Shown: positions 25,911-34,870, counted from the first letter of the stretch. The stretch is DNA of 56,120 nucleotides from Elusimicrobiaceae bacterium (GCA_017534965.1 JAFXVA010000002.1:1-56120); one strand, 5' to 3'. Numbers and translations: made by a program. The notes: a model not told the origin generated them from the sequence alone.

Positions 25911-26498
25911 ATGACGAAATCTGTAAAAGTAAAAATAATTTTAATAATCACTTTTCTCACGTTAAGTGCTCTTATTATGACTTATAAATACTTTACAGAA
26001 TTTAAGCAAGCTCAAATTGATAGAGAAGAACAAGAAGAACAAAAAGTTGCTTGGGATTCTCCTATAAATCAATTTGAGTTTGCCGACCCTAATACCGAAA
26101 ATACGCAAGAACAACAAACTCAAGGGACTATTTCTAAAATTGATTTAAGCCCACAAGCTTTTTTACAAATTCAATATAGCACCCAACCGTTTGTTAATGC
26201 CCCCAATGCTAAAGAAATGGCAGAAAAAATTGCCACCTATGGCAAAGATCCTGCTATACAAAATTTCATAAAAGATATGGATAATGCTCTTAGCCAAGAG
26301 GGCGTAAATTTTGACTCTCTACCCTCGGTAGATGAATTTAAAAAGCAAATGGCCTCTACACAAACGCAAAAAATTTTGCTTCAATATAGTAAAGACCCTG
26401 CTTTTAAACAAGCCATGCAAAGAATCATGCAGGACCCGGCCTTTATGACAGGGTTTATAAATTATATAAATCAACCGGAGCAAGAAAGCTCCAAGTGA
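25911..26498 (+). CDS. Hypothetical protein with one N-terminal membrane segment
   Basis: A 195-residue protein not recognised as a known family. Residues 8-27 (IILIITFLTLSALIMTYKYF) form one membrane helix, with a basic N-terminus. The next stretch is Glu/Gln-rich (residues 30-75), and the last two thirds are helical with repeated KDPA motifs: GKDPAIQNFIKD, SKDPAFKQAM and MQDPAFMTGF. These three look like repeats of one short helical unit about 40-65 residues apart. It is probably an inner-membrane protein with a periplasmic helical part. It follows the FKBP gene by 4 bases. Confidence 0.6.
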   Translation: MTKSVKVKIILIITFLTLSALIMTYKYFTEFKQAQIDREEQEEQKVAWDSPINQFEFADPNTENTQEQQTQGTISKIDLSPQAFLQIQYSTQPFVNAPNAKEMAEKIATYGKDPAIQNFIKDMDNALSQEGVNFDSLPSVDEFKKQMASTQTQKILLQYSKDPAFKQAMQRIMQDPAFMTGFINYINQPEQESSK

Positions 26499-26505
26499 GG
26501 ATATT

Positions 26506-27051
26506 ATGTTAGCACCAATACTTGCCGCAATAATTATAATACTTTTAATCATCTATGCCGCCTATCCGCTTTTAATAAGTAAAGAATTTCACGGCTGGGC
26601 AAATATTGCTTTAACCGCTTTAATTTTATTTACGGTTATAGTTGTTTTATTTGTCATTTTAGGACATCAGAAAGGCAATAGAATACATTTTAAAACCATT
26701 CCGCATGTTGTGGAAGAAGCCACTGCCCCCAAACAAAACGAACAAGAACAACAAGTTACACAAAACGAACAAACTACTACTCAAAATCAAGAAACTTCTG
26801 TTCAAACAGAAAACACTGCCCCTGCTGCTAACCCGGAAGAAATAACCGATGAAGAAGCCCTTATGATAATAGCAAGAGAATATGTGGAAGCAGAAGAGGC
26901 CTTTAAAGCTAAAGGCGATAGCGATTATCAACAAAAAGCTGCCCAACAAATCATAGACAGATATGATTTTACTAATGAAGATTGGCAAACCTTCCTTGAA
27001 GATGCCGCAAGATATGATTTGTTTAACAAAGTAAAAGCAGAAATAAAATAA
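26506..27051 (+). CDS. Hypothetical protein with two membrane segments
   Basis: A 181-residue protein with no family recognised. Two membrane segments are visible at residues 4-24 and about 33-55, joined by a short loop. A Gln/Glu/Thr-rich disordered stretch (residues 72-115) follows. A soluble C-terminal helical part with ITDEEALMIIAREYVEAEEAF and the pattern DRYDFTNEDWQTFLED comes last. That final region could be a protein-binding helical bundle. It is the last gene of the LpoB-like run, 7 bases behind its neighbour and followed by a strong terminator. Confidence 0.6.
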   Translation: MLAPILAAIIIILLIIYAAYPLLISKEFHGWANIALTALILFTVIVVLFVILGHQKGNRIHFKTIPHVVEEATAPKQNEQEQQVTQNEQTTTQNQETSVQTENTAPAANPEEITDEEALMIIAREYVEAEEAFKAKGDSDYQQKAAQQIIDRYDFTNEDWQTFLEDAARYDLFNKVKAEIK

Positions 27052-27069
27052 AATTATAAAAAGATTAAC

Positions 27070-27104
27070 CCCCGTTGCTTTATAAATAAGGCAACGGGGT
27101 TTTT
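27070..27104 (+). terminator. Intrinsic terminator of the envelope operon
   Basis: Stem CCCCGTTGC (27070-27078) pairs with GCAACGGGG (27091-27099) around a 12-base loop, followed by TTTTT. It lies 18 bases after the last stop of the plus-strand run. Confidence 0.92.
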
Positions 27105-27197
27105 ATTTATACATAAAATTAAAATGGCGGAAAAATAAGATATCCGAAATTTGAAAAAAATTAAAATTTACCAAAAAGACGAAGGCACTAAAAATAT

Positions 27198-27320
27198 ATT
27201 GCCATAGTATTTTTGAGAGAATTTTAATTAGCTTTTTATATTAGAAAAAGCGATTCTTTCAAATGAGGTATACCTAGAGTGGCTGGCAAGCCCGTGTATC
27301 CGAAATTTGAAAAAAATTAA
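27198..27320 (+). repeat. Dispersed intergenic repeat, copy 2
   Basis: The same order of parts as at 6114-6240: ATTGCC, a T-rich stretch, GAATTTTAATTAGC, a hairpin GCTTTTT/AAAAAGC, GAGGTATACC, a hairpin GGCT-GGCA-AGCC (27281-27292), then TATCCGAAATTTGAAAAAAA. The GGCA loop is kept while the stem differs from copy 1 on both sides. Confidence 0.75.
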
Positions 27321-27348
27321 AATTTACCAAAAAGACGAAGGCATTAAA

Positions 27349-27387
27349 AAAACAGCCCTAACTTTTTAAATTAATTAGAGCTGTTTT
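27349..27387 (-). terminator. Intrinsic terminator downstream of hppA
   Basis: The minus strand reads AAAACAGCTCTAA, a 13-base loop, then TTAGGGCTGTTTT and a further T run. The stem has one G-T pair. It lies 20 bases after the hppA stop. Confidence 0.75.
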
Positions 27388-27407
27388 CAATTCCCTTAAA
27401 AGTTTTA

Positions 27408-29483
27408 TTACTTTAGTAAAGGAGTAATAAGTTTTAAAAGAGGTGCAATAGTTAAAGCAACTATTGAAATAAGTTTCATTAAAACGTTTAAGGAAGGCCC
27501 CGCGGTATCTTTAAAAGGATCGCCTACGGTATCACCAATAACAGCGGCTTTGTGTTGTTCAGTGCCTTTTCCGCCGGGGAGTGATTCAATATGTTTTTTG
27601 GCATTATCCCAAGCACCGCCGGCATTTGCCATAAATAAAGCAAGCATTACACCGGAAACGGTAGTTCCTACAATTAAGCCACAAAGCATTAAAGGGCCAA
27701 ACACAAAACCGATTATAGCCGGCGTTGCAATACCGATTAAGGCAGGCAAAACCATTTTTCTAATAGCAGATTTTGTGGAAATATCTACACATTTTTTATA
27801 ATCCGGCGCAGTTTTACCTTCCAAAATACCGGGAATTTCTTTAAATTGGCGGCGCACTTCTATAACCATATCATAAGCGGCCTTGCCGACTGCATCCATA
27901 GCCAAAGCAGAAAATAAGAAAGGAAGCATTGCCCCAATAAAGATACCTGCCATCATAAAGGGATTAGCCATATTAACGACTTGAATACCTACAGAAACTC
28001 TGTAAGCTTCAAATAAAGCAAGGGCTGTTAAAGCAGCCGAGCCGATTGCAAACCCTTTACCGATTGCCGCCGTTGTATTACCAACCGCATCTAATTTATC
28101 TGTTCTTTGGCGGACTTCAGGATCCATATTTGTCATTTGGGCTATACCGCCGGCATTATCTGCTATAGGGCCGTAAGCATCAACAGCAAGCTGAACACCC
28201 GTTGTTGAAAGCATACCCAAACCGGCAATAGCTACCCCATATAATCCGGAAAATTTATAAGATAAAACAACCGCTAAAGCAATAAAGATTGCAGGCCACA
28301 TTGTTGAAAGCATACCAACGCCAAGCCCTGCAATAATATTTGTTGCCGGTCCACTTTTAGAGTTTTCGGCAATATTATTTGTATGTTTTTTGCCTTCTGC
28401 AGTATAGTAATCTGTTATAAGACCAATTAAAATACCGCAAATAAGACCAATTAAAACGGCATAATAAATACCGCAATAATGATAAGTAGCTTCGCCAAAA
28501 TTAAATTCTTTTGGTGCAATAGCTTTAATTACCGGATAAGCAAAAATAGCAAATAAAGCAGAAGCCAAATAAAGCCCTTTATTTAAAGCTAATTGTGGGT
28601 TGATTCTCTTACCGATTTTAACGGCAAAAGTGCCTAAAATTGAAGCCGCAATACCTAAAGCCGCTAAAATTAAAGGTAAATAAACTAAATTTAAGCCATT
28701 TGTGCAAGAACACATAGAAGCCGTTGCCCCAATAACTAAAGAACTTAAAATCGCACCGCTGTAAGATTCAAATAAATCAGCCCCCATACCTGCAACATCA
28801 CCCACATTATCGCCCACATTATCAGCAATAGTAGCCGGGTTTCTTGCATCATCTTCAGGGATATTACTTTCTACTTTACCTACCAAATCAGCCCCAACAT
28901 CAGCTGCCTTTGTATAAATACCGCCACCGACACGGGCAAATAAAGCTACTGAACTTGCCCCTAGTGAAAAACCCGTCAAAACAGGTAAAAGGGTCTCTTG
29001 CATGATTTCTTTGGAAGAACCAAAAAGCAAAATATAAATATAAGCAAGGGCGGAAATACCAAGCAAAGCAAGCCCTACCACACTAAGCCCCATAACGCTA
29101 CCGCCGCCAAAAGCAACTTTTAAAGCTGCATTTAAAGATTTTTTAGCAGCACAAGCGGTTCTTGCATTGGTAAAAGTGGCAACTTTCATACCGACAAAAC
29201 CGGCAAGTCCGGAAAAGAAAGCCCCCACCATAAAAGAAACAGCCACCCAACTTAAATATCCTGTATTAAAAATTGCAAGAAGTAAAGCAACCAAAACTAC
29301 CACTACAAATAAAACTTTATATTCCCTTCTTAAAAAAGCACTGGCCCCTTCTTGTATGGCGGAACTTATTTTTTTCATTGCTTTTGTTCCGCGTGGTTTT
29401 TTGTAAACTATTACAGCTTTAATAAAAGCCGTAAGTAAAGCTACAAGTGAAACTGCTATTGAAATAAATAACAACTTTTCCAT
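27408..29483 (-). CDS. hppA: Membrane-bound ion-pumping pyrophosphatase
   Basis: Hydrolyses pyrophosphate and pumps H+ or Na+ across the inner membrane. A 691-residue, multi-span protein with about 16 hydrophobic segments. The catalytic loop has [13 protein letters not shown] and the [20 protein letters not shown] block. A second acidic loop ends with [16 protein letters not shown]. In [10 protein letters not shown] the position that is Lys in K+-independent enzymes is Ala, which predicts a K+-dependent enzyme; many of those pump Na+, but the ion is not proved here. GGAGG precedes the ATG. It follows the HD-GYP gene by 19 bases and ends at a terminator. Confidence 0.95.
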   Translation of the reverse strand: MEKLLFISIAVSLVALLTAFIKAVIVYKKPRGTKAMKKISSAIQEGASAFLRREYKVLFVVVVLVALLLAIFNTGYLSWVAVSFMVGAFFSGLAGFVGMKVATFTNARTACAAKKSLNAALKVAFGGGSVMGLSVVGLALLGISALAYIYILLFGSSKEIMQETLLPVLTGFSLGASSVALFARVGGGIYTKAADVGADLVGKVESNIPEDDARNPATIADNVGDNVGDVAGMGADLFESYSGAILSSLVIGATASMCSCTNGLNLVYLPLILAALGIAASILGTFAVKIGKRINPQLALNKGLYLASALFAIFAYPVIKAIAPKEFNFGEATYHYCGIYYAVLIGLICGILIGLITDYYTAEGKKHTNNIAENSKSGPATNIIAGLGVGMLSTMWPAIFIALAVVLSYKFSGLYGVAIAGLGMLSTTGVQLAVDAYGPIADNAGGIAQMTNMDPEVRQRTDKLDAVGNTTAAIGKGFAIGSAALTALALFEAYRVSVGIQVVNMANPFMMAGIFIGAMLPFLFSALAMDAVGKAAYDMVIEVRRQFKEIPGILEGKTAPDYKKCVDISTKSAIRKMVLPALIGIATPAIIGFVFGPLMLCGLIVGTTVSGVMLALFMANAGGAWDNAKKHIESLPGGKGTEQHKAAVIGDTVGDPFKDTAGPSLNVLMKLISIVALTIAPLLKLITPLLK

Positions 29484-29502
29484 TTAATCCTCCGTATTGA
29501 TT

Positions 29503-30630
29503 CTACTTCTCATACAATTTTAAAATCTGTGGAAATTCCTTTTTAAAAACTTCCACAACTTTACTATCAAAATCTGTGCCTGCTTTGGAAACTATATAAT
29601 CGTAAGCTTTCTGCAAAGGCCATGCTCTTTTATAAATTCTATTCATACAAAGAGCATCAAAAACATCTGCTACAGCAAGTATTCTTGCTTCTATGGGTAT
29701 TTCTTCCCCTTTCAAGCCGTTAGGGTATCCCGAACCATCCCATTTTTCATGATGAGCAACACTCATTTTATAAGCTGTTTCCAAAATTTTTGATTTAGCC
29801 CCTTTAAGTATTTTTTCACTATACTTGGTATGCTCCTTCATAAGTTCATATTCTTGCGGGGTCAATTTGCCCGGTTTAAGCAAAATATGATCCGGAATAG
29901 CAACTTTGCCGATATCATGCAAAAGACTTGCATTTTTTATATTTTCAACTTCCCCTGCGGAAAAACCTAATTTTTTTGCAAGTATCTCGCACATAGCACT
30001 AATATGGGCTAAATGGGTTCTGGTATCATGCTGGTCGCGATATTCGGCCGCAACAGCTAGGCGGTAAATTGTTTCAAGATTTGCGAGTTTAACTTCCTCA
30101 TAAAGCGCCGCTATTTCAATATTACCGCTGGCAAGGGTTGCAAGCAATTTTAAAAGACCTTCATCACGGGAGTTAAACGGAGTATTATCTTCTTTATTAT
30201 TTAACTGAAATACTCCTATAACTTTTCCTTCTTTATTCCTTAAAGGAACAGCTAGTAAAGAAGTTGTTTTAAATCCTGTAATAATATCTAATTCTTTAGA
30301 AAATCTGCTATCGCTATAAGCATCGGCAATATTTATAGTATGCCCGCTTTGCGCAACTGCACAAGCAATATTATTGCCATTTAACGGCAAATGAATTTCA
30401 CTATATTTTAAACCTTTACCACTTGCTATTTTAGACCAAAACTCATTTCTGCTTTCGTCTTTAATAAAAATAAAACAACGTTTAACACCTATAATTTTTT
30501 GTATTTGCTGGGCTATTAAACCAAGCAAAGTATCCAAGCTGTTATGGTGGGCAATTTGTTTACCAAATTCCGTTAGCAAGTTTAATTTTTCCTGAGCATC
30601 CAATATGCTATTTTGTTTTTCGTCGTTCAT
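29503..30630 (-). CDS. GAF and HD-GYP domain protein, probable cyclic-di-GMP phosphodiesterase
   Basis: A 375-residue cytoplasmic signalling protein. A GAF sensor (residues about 15-175, with CFIFIKDESRNEF and LLAVPLRNKEGKVIGVFQL) precedes an HD-GYP domain (about 190-370). The metal and catalytic motifs are complete: HDIGKVAIP, the HHEKWDGSGYP signature, and GEEIPIEARILAVADVFDAL. The family hydrolyses cyclic di-GMP or related cyclic dinucleotides; the GAF ligand is unknown. It overlaps the GlcF-like gene by 23 bases, so its translation is probably coupled to it. This links lactate/glycolate-type oxidation with second-messenger turnover. Confidence 0.9.
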   Translation of the reverse strand: MNDEKQNSILDAQEKLNLLTEFGKQIAHHNSLDTLLGLIAQQIQKIIGVKRCFIFIKDESRNEFWSKIASGKGLKYSEIHLPLNGNNIACAVAQSGHTINIADAYSDSRFSKELDIITGFKTTSLLAVPLRNKEGKVIGVFQLNNKEDNTPFNSRDEGLLKLLATLASGNIEIAALYEEVKLANLETIYRLAVAAEYRDQHDTRTHLAHISAMCEILAKKLGFSAGEVENIKNASLLHDIGKVAIPDHILLKPGKLTPQEYELMKEHTKYSEKILKGAKSKILETAYKMSVAHHEKWDGSGYPNGLKGEEIPIEARILAVADVFDALCMNRIYKRAWPLQKAYDYIVSKAGTDFDSKVVEVFKKEFPQILKLYEK

Positions 30631-31681
30631 CTGAAATCTGAGCTAAGGTTAAAATATCTAATTTTATTTTATGCTTTTTAGCAATTTTATCATAAAAAAT
30701 CTTATCTTCCGGACAAAGAGCAATCAGTGTTTTCTCTTCATATTTTTTCAAGGCAGAAGTAAAAACCTGTTCTTCTTCAAAAGATAAATCACGCCAAAAC
30801 AAATTGGCCGGCGTATGTATAATGTCCTGTGTAAACTCTACAAAAAAATTAGCATTTAAGCAACTAACAATAGATATATCTTCTTTTTCCTTAAAAGAAT
30901 TATTGTTTATTATATAGAGCGTATCTTTTTTTTCAGATTCTTTTATATTTGGCAAAACAAGTTTTATTTCTTTAAAACTGCTAATGTTTTTTAAGAATCG
31001 CCATAGAATTATACTATCGGTATAAAGTTCCGCTTTTTTATAAGATTTAACTTCCTTTTTTAAATTTTTAAGTATATAAGCAAGCAAATCTTTATTACCC
31101 AGATAAAGCGCCTCACTTAAATATAAACTATTTTTTACCACTCTTGAAGAAGGCAATAAAGCCATAGTAAAAGCCGCAAAATTTAAACCTTCTTTAGAAG
31201 TTAAAAGCAATTTTTTTGTATCTTCTTTTTTGGCTTGTTTTATTTTTTTACCAAAACTTAAAAAAGGAAATAAAGTTGAAGAATATTTATGATAAAAGTT
31301 TAAATACTTTGTTCTTGAATTTGATTTTGAAAAATAATTTTTTAATTCAAAAATAAATTCTTCCGTCTTTAAATCTATGGCACAAAATTTAGAACACTGC
31401 CCGCATTGTGTGCAAGAATTAATACATTTTAAGAGCATGGCTTCGTTTTGTTTAATATCAATCTTACGTTCTAAAATAAGATTCAAAAGTTGAATTCTTC
31501 CTCGGGGAGAGAAATTTTCCATATTACGAGTTTTATAGGAAATACACCCTTGTAAGCAAGCCCCGCAACGGGTGCAACGCATACTTTGATCTTTTAAAAA
31601 AGAAAGTTTTCTTGCTACAGTTATAGCATCAATACTAAAACCTTGGTTTCTCAACTGATTGTTTTTTAAGTTTAAAGACAT
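30608..31681 (-). CDS. GlcF-like iron-sulfur protein lacking the usual CCG domains
   Basis: A 357-residue protein. Two ferredoxin-like 4Fe-4S motifs lie at the N-terminus, CTRCGACLQGC near residue 36 and CTQCGQCSKFC near residue 91, as in GlcF-type subunits that take electrons from a flavin dehydrogenase. Later residues align loosely with the rest of GlcF, but the two CCG (DUF224) motifs that normally bind further clusters are not visible. The C-terminal half therefore looks degenerate or rewired. The start overlaps the GlcD-GlcE gene by 47 bases; the next in-frame ATG would cut into the first cluster motif, so the long overlap seems real. It probably partners the fusion protein upstream. Confidence 0.78.
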   Translation of the reverse strand: MSLNLKNNQLRNQGFSIDAITVARKLSFLKDQSMRCTRCGACLQGCISYKTRNMENFSPRGRIQLLNLILERKIDIKQNEAMLLKCINSCTQCGQCSKFCAIDLKTEEFIFELKNYFSKSNSRTKYLNFYHKYSSTLFPFLSFGKKIKQAKKEDTKKLLLTSKEGLNFAAFTMALLPSSRVVKNSLYLSEALYLGNKDLLAYILKNLKKEVKSYKKAELYTDSIILWRFLKNISSFKEIKLVLPNIKESEKKDTLYIINNNSFKEKEDISIVSCLNANFFVEFTQDIIHTPANLFWRDLSFEEEQVFTSALKKYEEKTLIALCPEDKIFYDKIAKKHKIKLDILTLAQISDERRKTK

Positions 31682-33581
31682 TAAAATCCTCTAATTTATT
31701 AAATTTATTTTCTTTATCAAAAATTGATTTTAAAGACTTATGGATACTTGCCGGGCTGAAAGTTCCTTGTTCTTTAGCCGGCAGAGGTTCTTTTGTATCT
31801 TTGGCAAAAACGCGTATCGTTAAGGCCGTTATTAAAGCATACACGCCCATAGAACCGCAAAGAAATCTAATTAAATCATAACCGGCAACATTTTTAACAT
31901 TTTTACCACCGATATTATAAATTTCTCCGTTTGGTAAAATAAATTCAAGTTCGGTCACAAAATCAGCCATCGTTTTAAAGGCACCTCCGGCAAAAGCCTT
32001 GCCGATTGTTCCCTCAAAACTAGAATCTATAGGCAAACTCATTTTATGTTTATTTAAAAAGGCCTCAAGTTCGCTAACAGGACAACCGGCTTGCACTTTT
32101 ACAAGCCAATTTTTTTTATCAAGTTCCAAAATTTCTTTTACCTCAGATAGCAAAGTTTCTTTTATATTAATTTCTTTTGCCTCTTTTATTTTTTCCTGCA
32201 AGGCAATAATATTTTTTTGTTTTGAAGCATAAGGTTCTTTTAAACTTTTAGTTGCCAAAGGCAAAATTTTATCGGGATTAGCAAGATTAAACGGATCCAA
32301 AATTGTTTTTATCTGACGCATTAAGTTTAAAGTTTTTTCATCATACATAAAACTCATGGCGGCGCGTTTTTCTATGCCTATACCATGTTCCGCACTAATG
32401 CTAGCACCTATAGAACCGATGAAAGCATATATTTCTTTTATGGCTTTACTTATTTGAGCATTGGCATATAAATTTGAGGGATCGCAAACAATATTCGGGT
32501 GGATATTGCCATCGCCCGCGTGAAAAACTATCCCCGCTTTAATTTGATAATTATTCAAGATTTCCTTTATCTTTTTAATAGCCAAAGCAAGATCACTCCT
32601 TGCTACACAAGGGTCAAGCGAAATTACGGCTTTATTTAATCTTGCAAGGGCGCTGCAGGCCTCTTTGCGTTTTATCCAAAGATTTTTGGCTTCTTTTTCA
32701 TCGACAATTATAAAATCAAGAACATTATTTCTAGCGCAAATATTTTTTACTTTTTCTAAAGAAGATTCTTCCTCAAGTTCTATAAGTAAAGAGGCCTCTT
32801 TACCGGGAGTATTTAAAGCAATTTCATCAAGGGCTTCTAAGGCACTTGGCACAATTCCGCAAGCAATAATTTCTTCCACGCTTTTCATTGCCTGATCAAG
32901 ATTTTTAAAATCTGCCTGTATGGTTATTTTTTGTTTAGGTAAAGGCAAAATCTTTAACCATAAACGAGAGATAACACATAAAGTACCTTCGGATTTTAAA
33001 AGTAAAGAAAGCAAATCCGGGCCTTGGAAATTACGCTCAAGATGCATCAAAGCCCCGGTGGAAGTTACTAAATCAGCTGCAAGAACATTTGCTAAAGTAG
33101 AGCCATATTTTAAAGTTTTTGCTCCGCCGGAATTTAAAGCCGCATTAGCCCCAAGCGTGCAAAAAGCACCGGAAGCAGGATCGCCCGCAAAGAAAAAACC
33201 TTCCTCGGCTAGAGCCTCCTGTAAATCTTGGTTAATTACCCCGCTTTGAACAACTGCTATTCCTTTTTTAGTATCTATTTTTTCTATTTTATTTAAAGGT
33301 TTTAAGTTTAAAATAACACCGCCTTTTAAAGGAACGGCAGCCCCATCATGATTAGTAGCACACGCACGTGGGGTATAAGGAATTTTATATTTTATTAAAA
33401 GGTTTATAAGTGGCCAAAGAGTTTCCGGTTTTTTTATATTCAAAACGGCCTGGGGCACACTTTTAACGGGACTTCCGTCAAAACCATTTAACAAACAACT
33501 TATAGTATCACAAAAAACATTTTCAGCTCCTATTAAAGAACTGATTTCTTGTCTTGCCTTGTTGAAATTATTATTTATCAT
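31635..33581 (-). CDS. GlcD-GlcE-type fused FAD-linked oxidase
   Basis: About 648 residues. Residues 1-455 form a full GlcD-like flavin dehydrogenase: an FAD-binding PCMH fold with ACATNHDGAAVPLKGG and SGAFCTLGANAALNSGG, then the FAD-oxidase C domain ending in AEHGIGIEKRAAM and LDPFNLANPDKI. A second, shorter PCMH-like region follows at residues about 475-600 (VQAGCPVSELEAFLNKH, GNVAGYDLIRF-type sequence), resembling GlcE. GlcD and GlcE are normally separate, so this is a natural fusion. The substrate is a 2-hydroxy acid such as glycolate or D-lactate; which one is not shown. The second of two adjacent ATG (33581) sits six bases after TATAAT and is preferred. Confidence 0.85.
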   Translation of the reverse strand: MINNNFNKARQEISSLIGAENVFCDTISCLLNGFDGSPVKSVPQAVLNIKKPETLWPLINLLIKYKIPYTPRACATNHDGAAVPLKGGVILNLKPLNKIEKIDTKKGIAVVQSGVINQDLQEALAEEGFFFAGDPASGAFCTLGANAALNSGGAKTLKYGSTLANVLAADLVTSTGALMHLERNFQGPDLLSLLLKSEGTLCVISRLWLKILPLPKQKITIQADFKNLDQAMKSVEEIIACGIVPSALEALDEIALNTPGKEASLLIELEEESSLEKVKNICARNNVLDFIIVDEKEAKNLWIKRKEACSALARLNKAVISLDPCVARSDLALAIKKIKEILNNYQIKAGIVFHAGDGNIHPNIVCDPSNLYANAQISKAIKEIYAFIGSIGASISAEHGIGIEKRAAMSFMYDEKTLNLMRQIKTILDPFNLANPDKILPLATKSLKEPYASKQKNIIALQEKIKEAKEINIKETLLSEVKEILELDKKNWLVKVQAGCPVSELEAFLNKHKMSLPIDSSFEGTIGKAFAGGAFKTMADFVTELEFILPNGEIYNIGGKNVKNVAGYDLIRFLCGSMGVYALITALTIRVFAKDTKEPLPAKEQGTFSPASIHKSLKSIFDKENKFNKLEDFNVFKLKKQSVEKPRF

Positions 33582-33587
33582 CATCTT

Positions 33588-33616
33588 ATTATAGTGTATA
33601 ATTTATGTATGGCAAA
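33588..33616 (-). promoter_or_regulatory. Promoter of the glcDE-type operon, probably leaderless
   Basis: On the minus strand TATAAT (complement of 33588-33593) has TTTGCC at 17 bases upstream. Six bases separate the -10 from the ATG at 33581 (three from the one at 33584). No Shine-Dalgarno is present. Confidence 0.55.
33597..33602 (+). promoter_or_regulatory. -10 box of the metallophosphatase gene, leaderless
   Basis: TATAAT ends six bases before the ATG at 33609. With usual start-site spacing, transcription would begin at or next to the A of the ATG. TTATCA at 33575-33580 is a modest -35 at 16 bases. There is no Shine-Dalgarno in the upstream stretch. It overlaps the divergent glcDE-type promoter. 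Confidence 0.6.
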
Positions 33617-34403
33617 ATCTACCCTAAAACCAATAATGGTGTTAAGCGATGCTCATGGTTTTTATCATTCTCTATCGGCAGTTTTAATACACGCAGGTTT
33701 AATAGATCCTGATTTAAAATGGACCGGCAAGAACACCATTATAATACAAATTGGAGATATTATCGATCGTGGACACGACTATAAAGCCATTGATTTGATA
33801 CTTAATTATTTACAAAATGAATCAAAAAAAGAAAAGGGCCAAGTAATCCGTTTGCTTGGTAACCATGAACTTGAAATTTTAAAGAAAAATTATTTTGTAA
33901 CTACTATGCCTTATTGGGAAATTACCCCCTTTAGAGATAAATTAATTAATGATATTTTAACGGGTAAAGTTCAAGCAGCTTGGTCCGGCAGGGGGTTTTT
34001 GTTTACTCACTCCGGTTGCACGGATGCCATGTATGAGGTATTAAAAAAAGACTTACCGCCAAAACCAACAGCCCAACAAATTGCTAAATTGTTAAATAAT
34101 ATTTTGGTTGAAAGTGTAAAAAAGGAAGATTTCTCCCATCCAATTTTTTATGTAAGCCAGTCCCGCGGAGGAAGAGATCCTTTTGCCGGTATTTTTTGGG
34201 CCGACTTAAATGAACTGCTTTTAAGCCATAATGCTTGCCCTTTTAAACAAATTGTAGGCCATACCATGGTGCCGCAAATAATAATAAGTCCCGATAAAAA
34301 AGTTATTTGCGTTGATGTCGGTATGCCAAGAGTTTTTGAAGGAAAATTTGAATATCTTAAATTTAAAAACAACAAATATAAAATAATTAAAATAGAGGGA
34401 TAA
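33609..34403 (+). CDS. Metallophosphatase, calcineurin-like
   Basis: A 264-residue cytoplasmic phosphoesterase of the calcineurin/PPP type. Metal-binding motifs are in order: SDAHGFYHSL (DxH), IGDIIDRGHD (GDxxDRG), LLGNHELE (GNHE), FTHSG and VGHTMVP. The GDxxDRG/GNHE order places it near the bacterial Shewanella-like or ApaH-like phosphatases, so a phosphoprotein or dinucleoside polyphosphate target is possible. The start at 33609 is chosen for the TATAAT placed six bases before it and because it opens at the first conserved strand. It is followed 2 bases later by mazG, which also clears unusual nucleotides. Confidence 0.85.
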   Translation: MAKSTLKPIMVLSDAHGFYHSLSAVLIHAGLIDPDLKWTGKNTIIIQIGDIIDRGHDYKAIDLILNYLQNESKKEKGQVIRLLGNHELEILKKNYFVTTMPYWEITPFRDKLINDILTGKVQAAWSGRGFLFTHSGCTDAMYEVLKKDLPPKPTAQQIAKLLNNILVESVKKEDFSHPIFYVSQSRGGRDPFAGIFWADLNELLLSHNACPFKQIVGHTMVPQIIISPDKKVICVDVGMPRVFEGKFEYLKFKNNKYKIIKIEG

Positions 34404-34405
34404 AA

Positions 34406-34804
34406 ATGGAAAAAGATTTGAGTATTTCTTTTACAAACTTAATTGAAACTTTTAAAAAATTAAGAGGGCCAAACGGATGCCCTTGGGATAAAGCCCAAAC
34501 TCACCAAAGTTTAATTAAGTGTTTGAGAGAAGAAAGCCAGGAAGTGATTTCCGCAATAGAAAAAAACGACGACGAAAACTTAAAAGAAGAACTTGGCGAT
34601 TTGATGTTACAGGTTATCTTTCATGCTTTAATTGCCGAGGAAGAAGGCCGTTTTACTTTAAAAGATGTTATAGAGGGGCTTAATAATAAATTAATTTCGC
34701 GCCATCCACATGTTTTTGGCTCTGCCAAAGCTAGCACGCCCGAAGAGGCCCTTGCCCAATGGAAAGCCTCTAAATTAAAAGAAAAAGCAAATAAAAACAA
34801 ATAA
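34406..34804 (+). CDS. mazG: MazG-family nucleoside triphosphate pyrophosphohydrolase
   Basis: A 132-residue single-domain MazG, converting NTPs to NMPs and PPi, usually to remove non-canonical nucleotides. The metal-binding helices are EESQEVISAIEK and EELGDLMLQVIFHA; the GCPWDKAQTHQSL stretch is the family's N-terminal signature. Many MazG proteins have two such domains; here only one is present, so it may act as a dimer or tetramer. GAGGGAT precedes the ATG, and it follows the phosphoesterase by 2 bases. Confidence 0.92.
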   Translation: MEKDLSISFTNLIETFKKLRGPNGCPWDKAQTHQSLIKCLREESQEVISAIEKNDDENLKEELGDLMLQVIFHALIAEEEGRFTLKDVIEGLNNKLISRHPHVFGSAKASTPEEALAQWKASKLKEKANKNK

Positions 34805-34870
34805 ACAAGCTCATTATTTTATATACTATAAAATAGGAAAAAATATATCAGGGGAAAATGGAGAATAATA

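Larger units (their letters stand above)
27052..27407. other. Gene-free gap of about 356 bases: two terminators and repeats
   Basis: This convergent gap holds the terminators for both flanking operons. Between them lies one full copy of the dispersed intergenic repeat flanked by a 47-bp direct repeat (27141-27187 and 27297-27343, identical). No open frame is convincing. Confidence 0.75.

Noticed and set aside
30608-31681. GlcF-like gene as a pseudogene because of missing CCG motifs
   Set aside because: The frame is open from end to end, both ferredoxin motifs are intact and it overlaps both neighbours, so selection seems to keep it.
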